Source of the DNA: Mollicutes bacterium
Lineage (GTDB): Bacteria; Bacillota_I; Bacilli_A; RF39; UBA660
Length of the DNA: 6,941 nt
Direction of reading: 5' to 3'
Assembly (NCBI GenBank): GCA_003566505.1
Contig: PXDA01000039.1
Coordinates: forward strand, 1-6,941
In this document: piece after piece, positions 1 through 5,659 of the stretch
Layout: every line of letters begins with the position of its first letter
Numbering within the stretch: position 1 is the stretch's first letter
Made by a program: the position numbers and the translations under genes
Notes under the pieces: generated by a model
Databases searched by the model: none
What the model saw: only the letters and a program-made list of their open reading frames with translations
Told to the model about the DNA's origin: nothing

Positions 1-622
1 ATACATCACCATTACCAATAACTGGAACCTTAACATTATTCTTAACTTCTTTAATAATTTGCCAATCAGCTTTACCACTATACCCTTGTTTCCGCGTTCG
101 CGGATGCACCACAATGGCACTAGCACCGGCTTTTTCACAAACTTTGGCGATTGCTACTGCATTTATTTTATCATATCCACTCCGAATTTTCACACTAACT
201 GGAATTGGCACACTCGCGACAACTGCTTTAACTAATTGAAAAGCTTTTTCTTCGTCTTGCATTAGTGCACATCCCGCTTTATTTTTAACCGCCACTTTTG
301 GAACCGGACAGCCCATATTTATATCAATAATATCTGGTCTCATATGTTGATAAATTATTTGCGCGGCTTGTACCATTGTTTTAATTTCACTACCAAATAA
401 TTGTTGGACAATTGGTCTTTCTTCTTCATGCATTTGCAATAAATCTAATGTTTTTTTATTTTGATAAACAACCGCCTTATCACTTACCATTTCAGCATAA
501 ACTAAACCGGCACCCATTTGTCGACATATGCGTCGAAAAGCACTATTGCTAATTCCAGCCATTGGTGCACTAACAATTTTATTAGTAATTTTCACCTTAC
601 CAATATACCATATTTTACTCAT
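1..622 (-). CDS. dus: tRNA-dihydrouridine synthase, DusB-like (C-terminal part outside window)
   Basis: FMN- and NADPH-dependent reduction of uridine to dihydrouridine in the D-loop of tRNA, in the cytoplasm. The frame is open from ATG 622 to the left edge, giving the first 207 residues of a family usually about 320 long. Visible Dus signatures are SAPMAGISN (about residues 18-26, FMN-binding start of the TIM barrel), INMGCPV with the probable catalytic Cys at about 105, PVSVKIR (about 142-148), HPRTRKQGYSGKADW (about 173-187) and VPVIGNGDV near the end of the visible part (phosphate-binding strand). The ATG overlaps the TGA stop of thiI (ATGA), and the nearest SD-like AAGGA is about 15 nt upstream, so translation probably depends on coupling to thiI. 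The barrel core fits DusB, but the choice among Dus paralogues is not settled because the C-terminal helical domain is cut off. Confidence 0.93.
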   Translation of the reverse strand, partial: MSKIWYIGKVKITNKIVSAPMAGISNSAFRRICRQMGAGLVYAEMVSDKAVVYQNKKTLDLLQMHEEERPIVQQLFGSEIKTMVQAAQIIYQHMRPDIIDINMGCPVPKVAVKNKAGCALMQDEEKAFQLVKAVVASVPIPVSVKIRSGYDKINAVAIAKVCEKAGASAIVVHPRTRKQGYSGKADWQIIKEVKNNVKVPVIGNGDV

Positions 623-1782
623 AATAACTCATGCTTTTCCTTTTTTATATTTTCCTTTTTGATTTGCTCAAGGGCGGCTTTTTTTAATTCTGTAAAGGGC
701 AGTTTTGCTTCATATTCATAAACTGTTTTTAATGATGGCCGGATAACAGGATGTTTGGCAATAAAAACGGTACAACAATCTTGATAAGGTTCAATGCTTA
801 TGTCATAGGTTCCGATGTTTTTAGCAAGCGTAATTATTTCACTTTTATCGTAACAAACTAGCGGTCTTATTATAGGCATTTTTGTTTTCTCATCAATAAC
901 GGCTAAACTTTCTAATGTTTGACTAGCAACCTGCCCAATACTTTCACCAGTAATTAATATTTTAGCTGCTTTTGTTAAAGCAAACTCCTCAGCAATAGCA
1001 ACCATAAAACGACGCATAATAGTAATATTATAATTAAGAGGTAAAGTTTGGTATATTTTTTCTTGAATGGCGGTAAAATTAACAACATATAAATTAAGAT
1101 CACAATCATATTTTTTTAATACTTGCGCGAGCCGAATAACTTTGTTTTTCGCCCTCTCACTAGTATGAGGCGGTGATTCAAAATAAAGACAATCTAAAGC
1201 AATGCCACGTTTCATAGTTAAATATCCCGCCACTGGCGAGTCAATACCACCGCTTAATAATAAAAGTCCACGACCGCCGACGCCAACTGGAAATCCACCT
1301 AATCCTTTTATTTCTTCATGATAAACATAAGTAAACTCATCACGAATTTCAATCGTTATTTTTATATCTGGTTTTTTTATATCAACTTGCAAATTACTAT
1401 TTTTAAGAACATGACCACCAATTAAATGATTCATCATTTGGGAATTAGTAGGGAAATTTTTATTTGCTCTTTTCGTAACAATTTTAAATGTTTTTCCGGA
1501 TGCCTCCGAAATTAATTTAAGAACCGTTTTTTTAATTGCTTCTTCTTCGTTAGCAACTTGATAACATAGCGCCATTTTATGAATGCCAAATACTTTTTTT
1601 AAATCAGCAATTGTATCGGCAATATTTTCGGTTTTAATATAAATACGATCATGCTTTTTTAAAATATCAATTTCTGTTTGTACCACTTTTTCAATATTTT
1701 CTTTCAAAACACTTATAAAGATATGGCGATTATCGCCTTTCGTTGACAATTCACCATATTTAATCAAAATCATCTTTGTCAT
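619..1782 (-). CDS. thiI: tRNA 4-thiouridine synthase ThiI (no rhodanese domain)
   Basis: ATP-dependent sulfur transfer to U8 of tRNA (s4U); in some species the family also acts in thiamine thiazole synthesis. The protein is 387 aa, the usual size of the short Bacillus-type ThiI that lacks the C-terminal rhodanese domain of E. coli. An N-terminal ferredoxin-like segment (YGELSTKGDNR, 9-19) is followed by a THUMP domain (about 55-157) and a PP-loop adenylation domain with SGGIDSP at 177-183. TGES-GQVASQTL lies at 278-290 and DCCTVF at 335-340; C337 probably aligns with the essential Cys344 of the E. coli enzyme. The start ATG 1782 has GGGGTGAT four bases upstream, which favours it over the internal Met4. 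It lies 17 nt after ezrA and overlaps dus by ATGA, so the three look like one operon. No nifZ-type cysteine desulfurase is adjacent, so the sulfur donor must be encoded elsewhere. Confidence 0.96.
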   Translation of the reverse strand: MTKMILIKYGELSTKGDNRHIFISVLKENIEKVVQTEIDILKKHDRIYIKTENIADTIADLKKVFGIHKMALCYQVANEEEAIKKTVLKLISEASGKTFKIVTKRANKNFPTNSQMMNHLIGGHVLKNSNLQVDIKKPDIKITIEIRDEFTYVYHEEIKGLGGFPVGVGGRGLLLLSGGIDSPVAGYLTMKRGIALDCLYFESPPHTSERAKNKVIRLAQVLKKYDCDLNLYVVNFTAIQEKIYQTLPLNYNITIMRRFMVAIAEEFALTKAAKILITGESIGQVASQTLESLAVIDEKTKMPIIRPLVCYDKSEIITLAKNIGTYDISIEPYQDCCTVFIAKHPVIRPSLKTVYEYEAKLPFTELKKAALEQIKKENIKKEKHELL

Positions 1783-1799
1783 TTTATCACCCCAAGTTA

Positions 1800-3527
1800 C
1801 TATGTTTGTTTAATTTCTTTTTCATGTAATGCCAATAATTTTTCATAAATCTTCGGATGAAAACGATTAAGAGCATTAATAGTTAAATCTAATGATTTTT
1901 GATATTCACCGCGGAAAAATAAAACTTCCGCATAAGCAATATTTTTTTCCAAATCATTATCAACACCACGATAACGGTTGCTATAAACAATCGCCATTTC
2001 CGCAAACATTGCGACTTTAATTGTTTCTTTATTAGTCGCAAAAAATTTCAACGCTAAATCTCGCGCCGTATCTACTCTAGTATTTAAAATACTAATCGTA
2101 ATTGGCATTTTATTCAATTCTTTCATCACTTCTTTTACGGCAGCTGATGCTTCACTTAACTCAATATGATATGTCTTAGGAATAACGGGAAGACTATATT
2201 CGCGAATTTTTCCCTTCCCTTCTTTTAGAATGTGTTTTATTTCATCTAATTGTTGTCGGGCGCGTGCTTCATCTTCTTTCATATTGCCAATTGCTTTAAT
2301 AGTAGCAGAAATTTCCGATTCGATTTTTTTAATTCTTTCCGTTAAACCTTTAATTTCATTAATTAGTTTTGAATAAGCAAAAGTATTATTTTTAGTATGA
2401 TCTAAAAGCACTTTATAATCATCATTAACTTGATCTAAATCTTGTTTCTTTTCTTGTAAAACTTTGATATCAGCTTCTGATAATTCATAAACTTTTTTTA
2501 GTTCATTAATTTGATCAAAAATTTCACTAACTAAATTATTAACACTGGAAAGTTTTGCCTCAAATTGTTTTTTAGCTTCTTCATATGTTTGTCGATTATG
2601 TTTTTCTTTTTCAAAATCAGTAAATAAAGAATCAAAATATTCCATTAAAGCATTTAATTCAAATAAACTATCTTCTAAATTAAGCACTTTTAAACGATCC
2701 ATAATATCATCAATTTTCTTTTGCGCCTCAGCAATATTATATTCTACATTAAGATAATCAAGGGGATATCCTTTCGCAATCATATCATCATGCACTTTTT
2801 GAACATCAACAATTTTCTTTTCTAATACATTAGTAGCTGTCATAACAATTAATGGTACTTCTTCAACCACTACTTCCATATGTTTTAACATTTCATCAAT
2901 CGATTTTATTACTTGTGTAACTTCCGTATATTCGTTTTTTTCCATTAATTCTTCAAACTTTTCAAAGCGAGCGGTAATATTTTCAAATTGCATTTTAACA
3001 TATACCGCTACTCCTTTATATTCATCACGTTCCCGATCAAACTTACGATATAATTCACGATATTTTTCTTTTAATTTCGTAATAATAGCCCGGTTTTTTT
3101 CTTCACTAGTAGTAATTTCCATAATTTCCGATAATAATGTTTCAGCATAAATATTAGTTCGATAAACTTCTAACTCTAATTGGGCTAGTTTATGAACAGA
3201 ACTTTTATGATCTAATTTGGCAAGCGAATATTCGGTTTCTAATATCATATCGGTTAATTTCGGAATTTCTTCTTTTTTTAATCGCTCTAATCGCGCGCAC
3301 CAATCTTGATACATCACTTCTAATTTTTCGTTTTGTAAAAACTTTTCAATTTTGTTTAATTCCGAAGAAATCGGCTTGCCCTCAATTTGATTTTTTTCAT
3401 AATCTAATTGTTCAATGCGATTTTTTAATTTCTTTTTTTTATGTTGGCTGATTAACAATGCACCAAATAACACAATAATAATTACTAAGCCAACGGAAAG
3501 AACAATTTGTAATGATAATTGATCCAT
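1800..3527 (-). CDS. ezrA: Septation ring formation regulator EzrA
   Basis: EzrA is a membrane-bound, spectrin-like cell-division protein of Gram-positive bacteria that interacts with FtsZ and restrains or tunes Z-ring assembly. This copy is 575 aa, as usual for the family. It has a short N-terminus, one transmembrane helix (about residues 5-27, LQIVLSVGLVIIIVLFGALLI), a basic stop-transfer stretch HKKKKLKNR, then a long cytoplasmic charged coiled-coil region. Family-like landmarks are GYPLDYLNVEYNI near 253-265 and, near the C-terminus, SNRYRG followed by AEVLFFRGEYQKSL, matching the conserved region around the QNR patch, although the leading Q-N is not conserved. The first in-frame start is GTG 3536, but AGGTGAT lies directly on that codon and is well spaced for ATG 3527, so 3527 was chosen. 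It is 17 nt upstream of thiI. The position after rpsD recalls Bacillus gene order. Confidence 0.93.
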   Translation of the reverse strand: MDQLSLQIVLSVGLVIIIVLFGALLISQHKKKKLKNRIEQLDYEKNQIEGKPISSELNKIEKFLQNEKLEVMYQDWCARLERLKKEEIPKLTDMILETEYSLAKLDHKSSVHKLAQLELEVYRTNIYAETLLSEIMEITTSEEKNRAIITKLKEKYRELYRKFDRERDEYKGVAVYVKMQFENITARFEKFEELMEKNEYTEVTQVIKSIDEMLKHMEVVVEEVPLIVMTATNVLEKKIVDVQKVHDDMIAKGYPLDYLNVEYNIAEAQKKIDDIMDRLKVLNLEDSLFELNALMEYFDSLFTDFEKEKHNRQTYEEAKKQFEAKLSSVNNLVSEIFDQINELKKVYELSEADIKVLQEKKQDLDQVNDDYKVLLDHTKNNTFAYSKLINEIKGLTERIKKIESEISATIKAIGNMKEDEARARQQLDEIKHILKEGKGKIREYSLPVIPKTYHIELSEASAAVKEVMKELNKMPITISILNTRVDTARDLALKFFATNKETIKVAMFAEMAIVYSNRYRGVDNDLEKNIAYAEVLFFRGEYQKSLDLTINALNRFHPKIYEKLLALHEKEIKQT

Positions 3528-3531
3528 TTTT

Positions 3532-3538
3532 ATCACCT
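3532..3538 (-). promoter_or_regulatory. Ribosome binding site that fixes the ezrA start
   Basis: AGGTGAT on the minus strand lies four bases before ATG 3527. It contains the alternative upstream GTG (3536), which would therefore have no SD of its own; this supports the shorter ezrA product beginning MDQLSL. Confidence 0.75.
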
Positions 3539-3544
3539 ATTCTA

Positions 3545-3553
3545 ATTTTACCA
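3545..3553 (-). promoter_or_regulatory. Possible extended -10 promoter for ezrA
   Basis: TGGTAAAAT on the minus strand fits an extended -10 (TGnTAAAAT), but no good -35 is seen. A start about seven bases downstream would be near 3538, so the mRNA would begin at or just before AGGTGAT and have only about 11 nt of leader. It lies directly after the terminator of the preceding gene, which is where an ezrA promoter would be needed. AT-rich DNA gives such matches often. Confidence 0.35.
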
Positions 3554-3574
3554 TACTTTTATTATTTATTAAAT

Positions 3575-3600
3575 AAAAAAAGCATCTTCACGCTTTCTTT
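3575..3600 (-). terminator. Weak intrinsic terminator after the 132-aa membrane gene
   Basis: On the minus strand AAAGAAAGC (3600-3592) pairs with GCTTTTTTT (3583-3575) around an 8-nt loop. This gives five solid pairs plus A-U pairs and one G-U, and the T-run forms the 3' arm. It overlaps the gene's last codons and TGA stop (3588-3590). The low GC content of the stem suggests partial read-through into ezrA. Confidence 0.5.
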
Positions 3601-3986
3601 ATTCGATATGCCACATAACCATATAAAATAGCTAAAACAAGCAAATTAATAACTAAATTAAGCCAAGGTCCTAAGATTTGAAAAAAGACTAAGATCGCAA
3701 AAAAGATAGCGACATTACGCAATAATAATGCTTTTTGATTAGCTTTTATTGACAATTGTTTTAAATAATAATCCATTCCTATTTTACCAGTTAAAATAGC
3801 CAAAAGAAGCATTTCCAAACTATATAAACTATAAAAAAGCAAAGCATCGCTAGTAGCTAATAGTTCATGTAAAAAGCGAAACAAATAAAACAGCGGAATG
3901 CTAATAATAAAACCAAAGATAGCAAAAACGCCGATAAACCAAAAAGTTAAATCAAATAAATCTTTTTCCAATTGCTCATTTTTCAT
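3588..3986 (-). CDS. Hypothetical four-helix membrane protein
   Basis: I do not recognise this 132-aa protein. After a short charged N-terminus (KNEQLEKDLFD) it has about four hydrophobic helices: 11-36, 44-64, 86-105 and 107-127. The loop GKIGMDYYLKQLSIKANQK between helices 2 and 3 is positively charged, and the tail is AYRIKKA, so loop and tail may both be cytoplasmic. There are no Cys, no catalytic motif and no signal-peptidase site. It lies between rpsD and ezrA, isolated by a terminator on each side. The ATG at 3986 has no Shine-Dalgarno at all: the bases before it read TTATATTATAATC, which is a promoter -10 rather than an RBS, so the message may be leaderless. The next in-frame Met is far inside the protein, so this start is likely. 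A role in division or the envelope can only be guessed from ezrA next door. Confidence 0.75.
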   Translation of the reverse strand: MKNEQLEKDLFDLTFWFIGVFAIFGFIISIPLFYLFRFLHELLATSDALLFYSLYSLEMLLLAILTGKIGMDYYLKQLSIKANQKALLLRNVAIFFAILVFFQILGPWLNLVINLLVLAILYGYVAYRIKKA

Positions 3987-3992
3987 GATTAT

Positions 3993-4021
3993 AATATAAC
4001 AAAAAAAAGCAGATAAAACAA
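3993..4021 (-). promoter_or_regulatory. Candidate promoter of the 132-aa membrane gene, inside the rpsD terminator
   Basis: Minus strand: -35 TTGTTT (4021-4016), 17-nt spacer, -10 TATATT (3998-3993). The predicted start seven bases downstream falls on the A of ATG 3986, giving a leaderless mRNA. The spacer contains the 3' arm and T-run of the rpsD terminator. A second -10-like hexamer, TATAAT, partly overlaps the first. The -35 matches only 3 of 6. Confidence 0.45.
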
Positions 4022-4034
4022 GCGTTTATCTACT
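4001..4034 (-). terminator. Intrinsic terminator of rpsD
   Basis: On the minus strand AGTAGATAAA (4034-4025) pairs with TTTATCTGCT (4017-4008), ten pairs including one G-U, with a 7-nt loop and then T's to 4001. The 5' arm contains the last two codons of rpsD (Ser-Arg) and its TAA stop, so terminating ribosomes would cover the hairpin. Confidence 0.8.
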
Positions 4035-4628
4035 GTAAAATTCAACTACTAAAGCAATATCAATTTCGGAATTTAATTCACTACGTTCTGGATAACGAAC
4101 ATAACTACCAGCCATTTTGTTAACATCAAACTCAACGTATTCTACTCTTTTGCTACGATTTTCAAGTGCTGATAAAACGACAGGTAAATTTTTTGACTTT
4201 TCCCGTAATGAAATAATATCACCTGGTTTTACTTGGTAAGATGGAATATCAACTTTTTGATCATTAACACGAATATGACCATGATTTACTAGTTGTCTTG
4301 CGCCTCTTCGTGTATTAGCAAAACCGATACGATAAACTAAATTATCTAAACGACTTTCTAATAATTTTAAGAAATCTTCACCAACAACACCCTTCATTTT
4401 TTTGGCATTTTGGAATGTTTTCTTAAATTGTTTTTCTGATACACCATACATAAAACGAACTTTTTGTTTTTCTTTTAATTGTAATGCATAATTAGATGGT
4501 TTGCGCGTTCGTTTTTTTCCATGCTGTCCTGGCGGAAACGGTCTTTTTAGTAAATCTTTACCTGTTTCTAAAACCGAAAATCCCAATCGTCTTGCTTTCC
4601 GATGAATCGGACCAGTATACCTTGACAT
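4026..4628 (-). CDS. rpsD: 30S ribosomal protein S4
   Basis: Primary 16S rRNA-binding protein that nucleates 30S assembly and contributes to decoding accuracy; in Firmicutes it also represses its own mRNA. The 200 aa match the family length. The start MSRYTGPIHRKARRLGFSV and the segment RPFPPGQHGKKRTRKPSNYALQLKEKQK (about 29-56) are typical, as is the S4 RNA-binding domain from about 91 (RLDNLVYRIGFANTRRGARQLVNHGHIRVN). The product ends EIDIALVVEFYSR. No Cys is present, so this is the zinc-free (C-minus) form. AGGAGG (4640-4635) lies six bases before ATG 4628. It is a single-gene unit with its own strong promoter, a long structured leader and a terminator beginning at its stop codon. Confidence 0.98.
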   Translation of the reverse strand: MSRYTGPIHRKARRLGFSVLETGKDLLKRPFPPGQHGKKRTRKPSNYALQLKEKQKVRFMYGVSEKQFKKTFQNAKKMKGVVGEDFLKLLESRLDNLVYRIGFANTRRGARQLVNHGHIRVNDQKVDIPSYQVKPGDIISLREKSKNLPVVLSALENRSKRVEYVEFDVNKMAGSYVRYPERSELNSEIDIALVVEFYSR

Positions 4629-4782
4629 AATTTCCCTCCTTTTCTATTATAACAGTGAGGTCATCCTTACAACTAAAGGGTGTTTATTTAAATATTCTCG
4701 CCACAGCTAAGGTACGCAATAACCTATTTTAAATAGTAATAAACACGTTTTAATCTTTGGAATAACGCTGCTTTGTCATGCA
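4629..4782 (-). promoter_or_regulatory. Structured 5' leader of rpsD, candidate S4 autoregulatory element
   Basis: About 150 nt of untranslated leader between the predicted start (about 4782) and the rpsD ATG. Pairings seen on the minus strand: a 5' hairpin CTGC...GCAG; a perfect 9-bp long-range stem GTGTTTATT (4746-4738) with AATAAACAC (4688-4680) enclosing smaller hairpins; and a hairpin GTAAGG/CCTCAC (4670-4655, one A-C mismatch, loop ATGA) about 15 nt before the SD. CCTTA (4712-4708), inside the long stem, can pair with TAAGG (4669-4665), which would make a pseudoknot competing with that last hairpin. Firmicute rpsD leaders are known to bind S4 and lower its expression; that this is such an element is inferred from position and foldability, not from a covariance match. 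No T-run follows the hairpins, so control would be at translation rather than by attenuation. Confidence 0.6.
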
Positions 4783-4788
4783 GTACTA

Positions 4789-4817
4789 ATTATATTATAT
4801 TAAATCATATTAGTCAA
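4789..4817 (-). promoter_or_regulatory. rpsD promoter (sigma-A type)
   Basis: Minus strand: -35 TTGACT (4817-4812, 5 of 6), 17-nt spacer, -10 TATAAT (4794-4789, 6 of 6). The predicted start is near 4784-4781. Upstream 4818-4850 is A/T-rich and could act as an UP element; it contains the inverted repeat CATAAA-AA-TTTATG. This is the best promoter in the window, as expected for a ribosomal protein gene. Confidence 0.85.
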
Positions 4818-4854
4818 CTAATTTTGCATAAATTTTTATGTATCTAAGACACTC

Positions 4855-4890
4855 AAAAAAAAAGAACCATGAAAATCATAGATCTTTTTT
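4855..4890 (-). terminator. Intrinsic terminator of the 178-aa lipoprotein gene
   Basis: On the minus strand AAAAAAGATCTATGA (4890-4876) pairs with TCATGGTTCTTTTTT (4872-4858) around a TTT loop; there is one T-T mismatch and one G-U, and T's run to 4855. The A-run on one arm and T-run on the other make it potentially bidirectional. It lies 17 nt after the stop codon and separates the lipoprotein gene from the rpsD promoter. Confidence 0.8.
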
Positions 4891-4906
4891 CTAAACTAAT
4901 CTTTTT

Positions 4907-5443
4907 TTATTCTTTTTCAATCATAATCGAATATTGAAAACTAGCATCAGTTATCGATGTTTGAATTGTAAACTCTAATACTTCGCGCTCAGTAGAAACA
5001 ACTAAACTAATTTCCTCTTCATCGGATGTAACACGATCATCAGCAACTCTATTGTCAGCATAAGGTCCGTCGGTAACTCTTAAAGATAACCAATAAGCAC
5101 GATCATCAACAACTGTATCAAGATCAAAAACTGTTACCCGATAATCTACCCCTGGTTCAACTTCAAAACGATAATTAACCGTTGGTGCCATAGTAAATTC
5201 ATAATCAGATAAATCACCTTGATAAACTTCGCCTTTGCTCATTAAATATGGTGTTTGTGAGCTACCATCACCATGATATGTCTCTTCGGTTTCAGTAGTT
5301 TCCTCTTCTTTTACTCCCTCTTCTTCCTCTCTAATTTCCGTTTCCGCTTCTACATCAGTTTCTTCCGTTTCATCATTAAAACAACCAACAAAGAAAAACA
5401 ATGCCATTAAAAGCAAAAAGCCAAACTTCTTTTTTAAAATCAT
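4907..5443 (-). CDS. Acidic lipoprotein with a beta-rich C-terminal domain
   Basis: Predicted surface lipoprotein of 178 aa, function unknown. MILKKKFGFLLLMALFFFVGC is a type II signal peptide: basic start, hydrophobic core, and a lipobox ending V-G-C with the acylated Cys at 21. Residues 22-55 are a low-complexity linker made almost entirely of Glu, Thr and Asp, which would hold the domain away from the membrane. From about 58 (HGDGSSQTPYLMSKGEVYQGDL) to the end the alternating pattern suggests a beta-sandwich. The order 'G-x-P ... G ... Y-x-F-x-V-x-P-G-x-x-Y-x-V-x-V' resembles bacterial pre-peptidase C-terminal (PPC-like) domains; this is a resemblance only. There is no catalytic motif. AAGGAG (5456-5451) lies seven bases before ATG 5443. 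It has its own promoter and terminator, so it appears to be monocistronic. Confidence 0.85.
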   Translation of the reverse strand: MILKKKFGFLLLMALFFFVGCFNDETEETDVEAETEIREEEEGVKEEETTETEETYHGDGSSQTPYLMSKGEVYQGDLSDYEFTMAPTVNYRFEVEPGVDYRVTVFDLDTVVDDRAYWLSLRVTDGPYADNRVADDRVTSDEEEISLVVSTEREVLEFTIQTSITDASFQYSIMIEKE

Positions 5444-5472
5444 AATTTTACTCCTTCCAAAAATATATTTAA

Positions 5473-5501
5473 ATTATACCATTTTTTCCTTGAAAGAACA
5501 A
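5473..5501 (-). promoter_or_regulatory. Promoter of the 178-aa lipoprotein gene
   Basis: Minus strand: -35 TTGTTC (5501-5496, 3 of 6), 17-nt spacer, and an extended -10 TGGTATAAT with the TATAAT at 5478-5473. The predicted start is near 5466, leaving a leader of about 23 nt that contains AAGGAG. The strong extended -10 compensates for the poor -35. Confidence 0.65.
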
Positions 5502-5516
5502 AATATAAATAAACCC

Positions 5517-5535
5517 CTTTAACATTATCATTATC
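5517..5535 (-). promoter_or_regulatory. GATAAT direct repeat, partial Fur-box resemblance
   Basis: The minus strand reads GATAATGATAAT followed by GTTAAAG. The first 12 bases equal the first two hexamers of the classical 19-bp Fur box, but the inverted third part is poor: by eye about 14 of 19 bases agree. It lies about 16 nt upstream of the -35 of the lipoprotein promoter. No iron-uptake gene is in view, so a Fur-family operator is only a possibility. Confidence 0.2.
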
Positions 5536-5620
5536 ACAAAACACCCTCCTCTTACACATTTATATTTTACCGACCTTAATACAAGTAATTAATATATGAC
5601 GCTTGTTAAATTTTTTGCAT

Positions 5621-5649
5621 AAAAAAAGCTAATATATAAATATTAGCTT
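5621..5649 (-). terminator. Intrinsic terminator after the small lipoprotein gene
   Basis: On the minus strand AAGCTAATAT (5649-5640) pairs perfectly with ATATTAGCTT (5635-5626) around loop TTAT, with a T-run to 5621. The core AGCTAATA stem is the same as that of the terminator at 6157-6188. Confidence 0.85.
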
Positions 5650-5659
5650 AAAAATTTTA

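Larger units (their letters stand above)
5469..5537 (-). other. Possible 22-codon leader ORF with a strong SD, upstream of the acidic lipoprotein gene
   Basis: On the minus strand a perfect AGGAGG (5550-5545) lies seven bases before GTG 5537, which opens a 22-codon frame ending at TAA 5471-5469. In-frame ATGs follow at 5531 and 5525. The predicted peptide is small and hydrophobic (…MLKGFIYILFFQGKNGII). The frame ends 25 nt before the lipoprotein ATG and overlaps that gene's predicted promoter. It could be a leader peptide, a small membrane peptide, the remnant of a lost gene, or chance. A weak promoter may precede it (TTACTT-18-TATAAA, just upstream of the SD). Confidence 0.25.

Noticed and set aside
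518..721. Plus-strand open frame across the thiI/dus junction
   Set aside because: It is antisense to two clearly recognised enzymes, lacks an RBS, and the product is low-complexity Ser/Phe/Asn.
4646..4651. TATAAT just upstream of the rpsD SD as a second promoter
   Set aside because: No -35 at proper spacing, and it would remove the structured leader; the TTGACT-17-TATAAT promoter at 4789-4817 is far better.
4829..4842. Inverted repeat CATAAA-AA-TTTATG upstream of the rpsD promoter as an operator
   Set aside because: It is short, fully A/T-rich apart from its end bases, and expected by chance at this base composition; it was kept only as part of a possible UP element.
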